From Branchiostoma belcheri (lineage: Eukaryota > Chordata > Leptocardii > Amphioxiformes > Branchiostomatidae), in assembly GCF_001625305.1 (NCBI RefSeq), contig NW_017803268.1, forward strand, positions 2,089,334 through 2,153,333: a stretch of 64,000 nt of DNA, written 5' to 3'. Under the pieces are notes generated by a model. The model ran no database searches and was not told where the DNA came from. It was given only the letters and a program-made list of their open reading frames with translations. Shown one piece after another: positions 40,101 to 52,100 of the stretch. A program made the translations under genes and the position numbers. The first letter of the stretch is position 1, and every line of letters starts with the position of its first letter.

Positions 40101-43100
40101 AATAAGATAAACATCTGTAAATTGATTTGGGGAGGGGCTGTCGTTCTCACCCAATACAAACTTCTCACCCTGTTGAGGATAACAGGCAATTGTGATATTC
40201 TCACCCTTTTCAGCACAGATAGAGGACAGTTAGGCCTCGTTCATGATTGAAATGTGTTCCGGTTTGGCCACGATCCGAATCGAAACGGAATATATTTTTG
40301 GCCATTTTTGCGTCCGTGATTCAAAACTTGAACCCACACTGGAAACGGTTTCACACCTCGAATTGACTTGCATTTCATATGTATATCACAATTTCTTTGA
40401 ATATTTCCTGAGAACCCGGCTCGTAAGGCGGAGAGTTTACGCCTGTCCGGGCGAGTGTTCGCTCGTTCCCGACTCATGTCCTCCCCATGGCATAGGCTGT
40501 GCCCCGGACGCATCTGGCGCAAACCCCCACGGTCCGCCGCCCCAATGCCCCCGTTGGGCTACCACTCGCCCTCACGCCCAGGGTAGGTTCTAGTACACAC
40601 CATCCAGTTTCCTCTGGATCTCCTGATTTACCCAAGTCAATATCGGAATTCGAAGTCCCGTTTCCTCAGTCGACCAGTAATTAGAACTCGATGTCAAGAT
40701 TGTACGATTCAAGTAGAATTTTCGGCAGTACAAGCCACTGCGCCGCAAACTATGACCGACCGTGGCCCCCACGTACCCGGGAGTACAGCGTCGAACCGGA
40801 ACGATTCGCATCCGCGCGTTCATGATTACAATTCTACGAATGCGAATCGTATCGTATCGTTTCAGACCACCTCGCGAGGTGGTTCAGAATAAATCGCAAC
40901 GGAACCGGTTTGGAGCGTTCATGTTCCTAAATGAATCGATTTATTTTTTTAAATCGAATTGATTCGCAACAGATATCCAATCATGAACGGAGCCTTAGCA
41001 CCTAGAAATACTGTAAACTGACACCCCGAAAGTTGGCAAAACATTTTTTACAAGGCAGGAAGAAATTCATAGATAAAGAAGGAATTTCAACACTTTCCTT
41101 GTAAATGTATACATATACTTTTTGAGTTTGCCACATATGAAAACGAATTACATGTATTACTTATGACACTCCCAGTCAAGCTTTCTTTAATTTTTTTAGT
41201 AAAAATTTGTATTCCCAGCTGTTATTTGTACTGCTGTATCTATTCTCCGGTGCCTACCCTGGTCTCATAATTTGCTTGTGCCTTGACAGTAACAATGACA
41301 AATCGGTACACTTTTCCTGAGTGCTTTTACGGCTAAAAACCTATAATTGCTAGAGGTAAGTTTATCAGACACATTTACAAAGACAGAATGAAATTATGGC
41401 CCCTATTCTATGCAGATTGTCTCCAAATATGCTGCAGCTGTTCAAATTTATAAATGCTGCATCACTAAAATTAATCTCCAAGCAGATATGCGAACTGAGC
41501 TCATTTCTTTACATCTTTTGCCACCTTGAAGGTTAAGGTTGCAAATCCAATACCTTTAACACAAGTACCTTGTAATGTAGTTTACAATGTTATACACTAA
41601 AATGTTTTTCTCACCAGTAAAATAAAGCAATCAGTCATCCCTATAAGTAATTACCATGGGCCTTTACATACAGAGAACTTGGATTTCTAGCAATGTGTAT
41701 CTAATTTTGATGAACTTTGATCGTGTGAACAATAGAGTACAGTCTAAAGGATAACTTTGGAGTAGTTTTGCCCAATTTTCCCCTAATTGCAAGCCTTAGC
41801 TTTGCAAACATGTTACAAGACACTGTCAACGGTTGAATAATTTTCCACACCTCGCTATCAGTTGGTCTAATTTGTAAGAAAATCACGTCAGATAATATTG
41901 CATCTTCAAAAGAGGGAGAGAATTTTGATACAGCTTATCTTTGCCGAAGCTTCGGTTAATTGTTTGCCGAGGTGTGTTTGGGCTTGCTTTTAACAAACTC
42001 TTGCCTTGATATGAGATTGTGGTGATACAAACGGTTACTGAGTATATAAACCTGTTGAAGTCTTGCAGTTCGTTGCTGTAGGTGTGTGTGCAACAGCTGA
42101 AGCGTTTATGTGGTGTTTTCAGTAATTTTCTACCAGGTAACCTGATGACACGTATATCTGTTGCTCACCTGTCCCCGTCTAATTATCAACACCTGACTCG
42201 TGGCAGAGTCCTGGGCTTTACCTGTGGTTTATCCAGCACGATTGTCTGGGACACAAGATTTACAAAGCCTCATTAAAACAGCTGAAAAACACTCCATACA
42301 CCAAGCAGACTTAGCGACGACAGGACACACAAAAACGGCAAACAAAGGACGACACAAAACCTTTACAGCAGACGAACAATCTTACCCTCATTGTGGACAC
42401 CCTGTTTGTTTTGAAAATAATACGGAGCCCAGGGTAAAAACATGGCACCATTTTCAGAGCACCACTTCACCTGGCTCACTGCTATTTCCTATTGTTGCTT
42501 GTTGGAACATGGTATTACAGGCAATGTACAAAAAAAGGTCAGCGATTCAGAGAAACAATTTTTACCTCGTACGGGAAGGGACACGAGCGACGTTTCAGCA
42601 CGCTTTCCCTGTCCATGCCTTCTGCTAACAGGTCTTTCTCCATGTCCGTCTACAACTTGTGTCCGTGAGCGCTCACGCGTACCGGGGTTGCTTAGGCAAT
42701 GCTCGCCCGGCCGGCAGATATGTAGGCAGGCGTTGACTGATGAACGAATGAGAGACCCTTGAAAGGTACTCAGGAACGGGAGGGAAACCAGGCAGTACAG
42801 GAAGCCTTTGTACCCAAGTACTGAGGTGAATAAACATTGCAAGGGGTACCCGCTTTGCATAATCAAATGGTGGACATTTGCATTTGTATACGTGGGGGAG
42901 GGAGGGGCATGCGTGGTATATTTGCAATGCATTTAATCAAAGGTACAATGTACCAAACGTAATTAATTCTGTCATCTGCAAGAATGGGGAAAAAGTATTG
43001 ACAGCACTACACACGGGATATTAGAAACGTGAGTTTACCTCTGTTGCTATTTGCGTAACCGTTTCAACACCCCCCAAACAATGGAACAGCCCATCTGTAT

Positions 43101-46100
43101 GCCTGCCAAATGTTTGGCTCATGAAAAAGTCTTCAAGTCATCGTGAATCACAATGGGTGTGAAAACAATAGGGCGGCATGGGGGCAAGCTGTTACATCAT
43201 GCCTAATTATGCGGGGCATTGCAGTGCCACTAATTTTAGCCCAGCAACAATTTTTGTATCCTTTATCTTGCTGGTAGCTAACTACATGTAGCTACAAAGG
43301 CTGCAAATGTAACTACAAAGGCCAGTTTCCCAGATCAAGGAAGTTTAAAGATTGTTTAAAGATTTAAACCTCCGTGCACAGAATAAGACGTTGAAAAGAC
43401 ATTGGAAATGTTCTAAAAGCATATGAAAGTTTTCCTCTTATAAAACAGAGCTAACATAAAAGCACCCTACAGCATAGCCTTGGTGTACCATTAGGTCCAT
43501 TCCATTTCTCTCTCATATCTAATCCTAGCAAGGACTTCAATACAACGTCCACGATCCTAGGAATACCATTTTACTTTGCATAATCTCACATCCAAGGAAC
43601 AGCAGCAGAACAACTCCAGCCTTATCTCCAGGTGGCCTGTCCGGTAAATCCCGAAACAGATGACCGGTTCCTACAGGTGTAATGTTGCTGCCATAAGCCC
43701 AGGCATTTGCCTGGTCCATAGGGTGACATTCAATCCACTTAGCCGACAATATCAGGCAAACGCGGATCAATACGCAAACCCACAGGAACGCCCGGAACTC
43801 CCAAGGACCCCACTTGATACGGCGGTCGGAATTGTAGATTCCTGTGGCCTAACTATATGTGGAATATTGTTGAGATGAACCTTACAGTTGGTTAAGTTCT
43901 AGCAGTACTGTGAAAGATGTCTTTAGATGTCTTTTTTTAGAACTTAAGAACTTTATTTACTACAAACAATATCGCAGGAGTGCATCCTGAATTGCATTGT
44001 AGTTTACAATATGTAAAGCTGTCTACAAAATTTGATCCTTTTAGTCGTCGTATTGATAAATTTCATGATTACTGAGAAAATTGGGATGTCCTTTATTATG
44101 TCAACTTCAAGAGCAGTTGTTCACTGTTCCACAAGTTCTAAGGACAAGTCTTTGGATGGAGATTTTTTGTAAATCTGCCAAGTTTTCAACAAGTTCCCAT
44201 GAAAGTGTGCCAACCAAACAATGCCTAACTTTCAAAAAAAAAGGAAGCAGAAAAGCTACCTGGAACAAAGAGTAACTGTTCAACATGAGTCTCTAGTATC
44301 AACCCAAAAGCTGCTGACTTGGGAAAATGTCACTGTAATCCTTACTCAGGTCACACCACCATGACCATGGTATGTGCAGAACTTATACTACCTTACACAG
44401 AAGGAAATCCCTTAGGTGTACAATTCTTCCTTTGTTATTGCTAGAAACACCTCTGTGAAAAAACTACTTCCTGACAAGCCTACAGACAGAAGGTTCTGCT
44501 TTGTTTTCACACAATTCCTTCAAGACTTTTCCTCGCTTCGAAGTCAGATTCAAAATTGTTTTGTATACTATGATGTGATGGTTGAGAAATTCTTGAAAGC
44601 ACAAGGAAAAATTGTCCTTTACTTTAGAGAATCAAAAACTTGGCGCATTCATCTACTACAAACAGGTGTTGCCAGTCAAAGCTGTGAACCACTCCAAGAA
44701 AAACAAGATCTCTGTATGTTCTGGCAGTTTAACATTGCATCAAATTTTTATTTCATCAGAAGAATAACATTGAAAGATCCTTTGGGTTTCAGATACTGGT
44801 TTGATGGAGAAAATGACTGTTATATTTGCAATGCCTTTGGTTGATTATGATGCTTATGTCTAACTCTTCTAGTGGACAAATGTCAGAAATAAATATGGAG
44901 TATGATGTCAGAGTATGATGTCAAATCAGCTGTTGCTTAGAATGTACATGTCATGTCTTTTCCCTCTAAAGACTCTGAAGAATTTGGCATAACAAAATGT
45001 CCAAAAAACCTTTTCCCTTCCAGTTCTGAGAAAACCTCGGCCAACGTTTTCATGCAAATATGGATAACACTATAAACAGACAGCTTTGTCAGTCAGGAAT
45101 GTCACTTACAGATTGGCAATGGCATAATTTAGATAACTTATCTCATATGTTAGGGATTCTTAATATTAATTATAGGCTAACAGATCTCTATGTAAGTCTC
45201 TTTATAATCCAAATATACATTTGATAAACAATACCTTCTGTTATGCATATTCATACCATTATATGTGATCCAAAATGGCAAGACAAGATGGCTGAACAAG
45301 ATGGCAGATTGTAGTATAATACTGTATCAATAATCTATCACAATACATGTTACACTTTCTTACCAAACTGCAGTACATGCATCATTATTGTCACCCCCCT
45401 CCCACCCCTACAATAATCTAGGGACGTTCCCTGACTAAAATGCTAACCTGTCAAAGGAGTAACATAACAGCAAATCAATGAGCATCCCTGGCGAGAAAAT
45501 AGTATTGTAAATGGATTAGTTCTAACAAGGTGGGAAACATGTCCGGATGAAATATCAATCAGGGTATCATGAAATGAGATTACCGTTAACTGCCTTTCAT
45601 TCTATTGCAATTGATGGGGAAGCAAATTGCATGGCTCATGGCATGACACCTTGTAATAAATTTTTCCCGGTGTGGCAAATGGAGAAAAATGTCGCTAATG
45701 GTACGCACTTTCATGAGCAATTTCACCGAAACTGTTTTCACGCATTAAAAACTACCAGTGCCTGCTGTGTGAACTGCCTAGTATACTGTAATTTATTTTA
45801 CCTTCATGGTAGCAAAATTTCATGGTCTGTGGAAAAATGTAACGTTACTTCTTCACTGAACCAAGTGGCATGAGATGGAGAGGGCCTTGTGCAAAAGACA
45901 AATGATAAATTTTGATAACGGTAATGATAAGTTCATGGTACAAAAGGGACAGCGTAACTGTGAACATAGATGTACCGTGAAAAACTCAAGAATTACAGTA
46001 TTTCCTCATGAGATAAGGAATAAAATTTATGACCTCCTGAAAGGATAAAGAATAAAGGAGCAAGAATAATTGATCACATGGGACACCACATGCCAGAAAG

Positions 46101-49100
46101 CTCCACAGGTAATTGGGACAGAATAGGTTAAACTCAAAACAAATTCTAACAGGATTGAGAGCACAGCAGTAGCTTTTTTGTAAAACTCAACAAACTGTGA
46201 AGGTCACCTTCAACTGTATCCATATATTTCCTCTAGGTGAAGTTTCTTGATTTACCAAGTTCTCTTTTGATTTCAAGTTAGAAAAAAAACACTTTTTGAT
46301 CCTTTTTGGTAAAAAGTAGTAAGGAGATCTTTGAGCATAATGTACTTTGAAATATTGAGCAATCATGTAAAAATTGAAACTCATCACTTTAACAGACTGA
46401 TATAACAACAAGTATATGTTTGGTTGAATGTTGATTTTTTTTTTTCTAGCAAAACTCTACAACAAGAGTCTTTGTAACTGTGCAAAGTCAGATGTCAAAA
46501 CTGTGACCTTTTCCATCAAATCTAATCCTTCGCCTAATATCCGATGGACCAATTTCCAGTAATAAATCCTTCCTGAATCCACCATGTCCAAATCAAACAC
46601 ACACTAAATCAGAGAAAATCCCCGTCGATCTGAAATTCATACCTCCAAAATCTCTTCCATATTGAATTTGCCTGAAGCGAAGGTAAACAGAGCTCGGCTT
46701 TTGGTGCAAACAAATTACAGGATTCTGTGGGACAAAAGACGTGTGCAGCTAATCTTTGTGAATACAAATACATGTAGATCATTGACTGGCATAGATTTAT
46801 GTGCATTCTCCAGGATGTAGCTTTTGTCAAACAATTACTCAAACTGAAACTTAGGCACGTTACATTTCACAGTCAAAAAAGAGATTCTTTTGAATAAAAA
46901 CAATTACAATTACAGTACCACAAGTATTGCAAACAAATCTGACTCAATATTAATATTCAGACTTACTTTAGGTTTGCCATTTTTAAAGATGACTGATAAT
47001 AAACAGAAAGACAAAGTGACCTCCAACCTCAGTGAACAGCACCTGACTTGCTGCAGTACTGTTGGATTATCAGTAGGAGGAGCTATTGCAACCACCTTGG
47101 CTGTACAGTTCTTGACACAATGAAGTTTACATATACTGCTTTGGGCTACGTTCTCACCAGCATGAAATTCCCCTGGAATTCTCTCATTCCAGCTGGTAAA
47201 ATTCCAGTGGGAACATGCGGAATTCATGCCGCTGGCAAAGAAATTGTTGGCATTGACTTCAAATTGACTGGAATAAATCTAAACAGGCAATAGGGAATAC
47301 GTCGTTATCATCAGAAAATCTTGCTGTTTTGCACTGGAACAAAAGAAACCCATACCATCCCTTCAGTCTTCAAGACTTCTTCATTAAGCAATTTGCAGGG
47401 CTCCATGTTTGCAAATCCCCCAGTAATGCTGCATTATGGCTGTCCAATCTAACAAATTAGCAGAAAGCTGCACACAGGGAACTGCTAAAGCGACTTGATT
47501 AGGACTGATTTTACCCTGCAAATCTCCCAGATTTCCTGTGCCGGACACTAAAAATAACCGTTACATCTCATCAGAACAGAAGACTGGCCTCCGTAGCCTG
47601 GAATCCAGCCTTGATTTAACTCCAGTCTGTTAGCCTTACCCACTAGTGACTGTTGGAGCCAACTAGCCTGAGATAGGGCTGGGTACCAGGCTATACATGT
47701 AGCTTCCATAGCTGTATCATATCACAAAGCTATGCCACCTACGAAGTTTCATGATAGAATGATTGATAAAATATGATTTTTTTTTTTTACAAAAATAAAA
47801 TAAAAAAATTATCTCGATTTCTACCAGAGACAAGAAGTTAGAAAAGTCTATTCATAATTTTTCTTAGTTCAACCTTTTCACAGATGACAGCGATTCACGT
47901 ATTTCCAGCATGTTTAGCAGGCATGCTGAAGTGACTTTGTGTCAGCGCTGAGTGAATAGATCCACCAGACCAAGTACTTCCTGATGAACTCCTTAAAACG
48001 CCTCTTTAAGTTTACCCTTCAGGTGGGAGAAGAAGAATTCTTGGAGTCACGACCTCCACAGTTGTGTCAACATCACGGCTGGAGGCACAAACTCTAGACA
48101 ACCATGCTTCCAAACTCTTTAGCTACATCTTCCATTACAAATATCTGCATGTCTCTGTAAACCAGTCCAGGAATAAATCACCTATCATTGCATATTTTCC
48201 AAAATACTAGTCTGGGGTTATAGAAGTTCAAAGTCAAGGGGTCATAGCCAGACATGGCCTCAAGAACAAAGGTCAGGGGTCAACTATGTCTTAAGGGCAT
48301 GGAGGAAGCACCTGTTTTTTCTCGACTGTCTTCAAGTAAAGGGGGTCAAATACAAAGTCTTCTTAAAACGCTGTTTGTTTTATACATTTGTATCATATGC
48401 CAATAGCATGATAGTAAAATGAATGCTACAACGTATAGTTTCAAGTCTTAACAGTATGTAACATTATTGTGTTATCGTGTACAAGATCTCAAGGATGCAC
48501 AAATTAGCAAAAGTTTACAAAACACAAGAGATGAACCAAAGAGAATTGTGGGGTCGTGGGAAACAGTCGAATCAACCTTTTTCTCAGGAAAATCATTCTT
48601 GGAATTTTTTTTTTCTGTCAAACTCAAAGTGTCCTTCTTTTAACTTCCTACACAATTTGTTTTCATCATCCTCCCATTTGCTACTACCACATCATTTCCA
48701 TTTCCACACATTTCCAGCAATCCACTATGAACAAATTAAAGGGTAGACAACAAATCAGACAAATAGAACGGTCTTCATAACCTCAGGCGCCGATAGCTTC
48801 ACTCATATTGATTATTCTCCCCAGCCAGACTGGCTTCTGAGACACAACATTTCCAACCATTTATCTCACACAGACAACAAAGCATCTCCACTCTCTTGCC
48901 CATTTTCCAAATTGCTGAGGTCAGCATTCCAAAGGCAGAAAACCCAATTCATCCTCTGAAACCCTATAATGATAGATACGGCATTGAGCAGCCTCAACTT
49001 TGGGAGCAATTTCCTTTTGAGAAATTTTCCAGAAATGTGTCTTGACTTGAGGAGCAGCATCTGACCAGCCGCCCTGCTGTCTCTATGAGTCCATCTCACA

Positions 49101-52100
49101 CTCAGACACAATGTCTCTCCCCACTACTCACTGGAACGGCGGGGGTGTTATTACCAGTACTGCCCTCAGGCAGGTGAAGATAGCCCTTTCCAAACCACCA
49201 GGAAAATGGAGCAAATAAGTGTCTTTACCGTTCAAAGTTATCGGGCTGTATGCAAGACTGAACAATTCTGGAAGTTTTCGTGGCAAACTGCAAATTGTCT
49301 GTATGCACAATGTCAAAGTAAGGCACCATGAATGAGTGTGTGGATATGCCATTTTACATCTTGAATCCTCTGTGAACCTGGATTTTCTCTTTGCTAGATT
49401 TTGCAGCATTCAACTTATCCGAATTGTAATACAATACAAAGAACTGAATGCCAGGTAAACGATTAGAAAATTAAAATGTATTTCGTACAAACAAAATTTA
49501 TTCAATGTGTATGCAGACATCAAAAGCATTCTATCTTACATAATACGGTATCCCTAATGTTCCTGTATCCAATATTTTGCCAGTTTTGGAAAATTGATTT
49601 TTGATCTATGATTCATCTTGCTCTTCAGACTCACTGTCTCACTGTGCTCAGACAGCTAAATGACTTTCTGAAAGCCAGCATCCCCTAGTTACAGAGTACA
49701 CTTTACTGCTAATTCTGGTCATTCTTCACTGACCACACAAAGTTCTCCTGGAGATACCCGTAGGTACAAATGTAGAAAATCTATCAACAGCTTTTAATCC
49801 ACAGTAAAACATACGTGAGATACGTGAGATTTTGCACCTGCAATTCTCCTCACTCCAGTAATCAAATCTGAGTCTTCTCTGAGTTCTCAATTAAAGAATG
49901 CTTCCACCTTCCTTCCTTTAGTGACAGACAGTATCAAACACTGATTATACAAAGAAACTGAAGACTTCCAATAATGAAAAGGGCAAGTTTTCTTCAGTTT
50001 AAATTTGCACAAATCTGTTACTGATTCCTTGCTAGCAACATCTGTATCAGCAACCATTTATCAAGCCATCCAATTCAAGTTCAAGGGCTTAAGAAGCAGA
50101 AATCTGATCCATGTGTTACATATAAGATATCTTTTTGACCTTGATAATGTTAAGACAAAGCTGTTTTGTATGAAGTGCACCAAAGATACCCCTGGTAGAA
50201 AAGTAGTCAAAACAAGCCAATTCAAAGTTGTTGTCTTTGGAAATTTTCCATGTCTGTAAAAGAAATCTGCATGAATTTCTTGCAAATTTCTTTCTTGTGG
50301 CACACACGTGTGAGTGTTTTGATATCTTATAGTTTTACTTGGCAATGCAATGGCATATTTTCCGCGGAAAGGTGACTTGGTATGAACATTTTTTCACACC
50401 ACAAAATTTTCTTTCGTGGATGAATTCAATTCAATTTCCTATTGTGCCAAGGTTGATCTTTCAACACTCTCCTATTAGAAACAATGTTGAAAAAAGCCAT
50501 CACCTAAAAATGTCACCAATTTCGCAGCTCTTATTAAGCCAGAAACAGGAACCTTGATATATCATAGTACTCCTGGTAAAAATACAGTAATCCTTGGTAC
50601 ATGTATATTTAAAACATTAGCAGTAACTTCTCCAAGCATGCATTTCTGACAAATCTGTGGCAGGCTACCTCAGAAAAAAGCACTGCACATCTCACTTACC
50701 ACCATTTGTGGGTCCCTCCTTGTAAGAAGTTCTTGTACGTGTGAGTTTCCTTCCGCCATCGTCAAACCAGGATGTTACCAACTCAAGTCTAACAGACAAT
50801 TCCACTACAGCGACTCAAAGTATCCACCCAACAGAGATTTTCAAATCAAACCAAATCCAAAACCTTTTGTGGTAAAACGATAGCTACATGTATCTCGGGT
50901 GGTCACACATCTATGCAGAAAGCTACAGACAAGACAGGGGCAATTTTCTAACTGACATCACTGAATAATAGATAGAGTAATATCCCACACTACCTGGATA
51001 GAGCTCTTCCACTGGTCACGGAGGTAGATAAAGGACTTAGGGACCGCAAGAGACCAATGAAAGACTGCCATCCTCGATAATATGCAAATGAGGTGGCCTA
51101 ACCAATCTTGCCAAATTGTCATAACTGATGAAATGAATCCAGGAGACGGCAAACTAATGAAGTTTTCCTACGTCATTCTCGACATCATGTTCATTATAAA
51201 TCTTGTTAGTACAGCACAAGATGTAATAAATCGATTTCGCTGGATCGGAGCCCGTACAAAATTGCAACGTAAGTGGATTTTCCACGAAACCCTCTCAACA
51301 GAAGATTTTCAAAACACGATCCTCAAATAGCTCGAACGAAATCAAATTGGGGAGAAATTCTGACACTTGCAGATCCAAGATTTGATTTAGAAGAATTCCT
51401 GAGATTAAACACCCAACTGGTGACACCTTTTCTTGGAACAAAAATGGACGACCAATCTTTAGGGACTGAAGCAATCTCGGAGAGTGCATCCAGCAATTCA
51501 ATTAGAAGCAAAAGTCACTAAATCAGTCAGGAGGAGAGCTACAAGGGCAATTCCCCAGCCAGTGAAGTATTCCCAGTACATTCATCTAAGCTCTACTAAC
51601 TCCAATTAGCAGCTACGAGACTGCAAATGGGAACATTTATCTGGCTCTTGATGTGGGAAAGAGCAACATGAAGGAACATTACAGAAGCAAAAAGCTGGGA
51701 AACCAATTACATCACTTGTGTCATTAGGCAAAGACAAGGGGACAACCGCGACCTTGGAGTGGCTGCTGTGATTTTCCACGCAATTAAATCCTGACAAACG
51801 ACACGATTAATCAACCAACCAAACAGACCCCAGATTTTTAGACCCGATTTACACACTCAAAAACTGCGATCATCAAATTTTTAGTGCATAAAAATAAATC
51901 AGTCTGCTTTGAAGTACATACAGACAGACAAGGACCTTGATGGCTGGTTGGAAATTTGACGTACATGTACAGGTCTTTGCCTGCATCTACACCGAGTCTT
52001 AGTATGCATCTAGTTACAGCTGCCAATATGTTCACTTTGTAGACAATATAAAAACTTTGTGCTGTTGCAGGTATGTTTGCGACTTTAGTAAACGTAATTC

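Noticed and set aside
42200..42628. Plus-strand open frame of 142 codons
   Set aside because: Low-complexity composition and no family resemblance; probably chance.
42665..42676. Perfect palindrome GTGAGCGCTCAC
   Set aside because: A 12 bp palindrome alone in 64 kb gives no functional claim.
44416..44844. Plus-strand open frame of 142 codons
   Set aside because: No recognisable homology. One frame of this size is not surprising in a 64 kb window.
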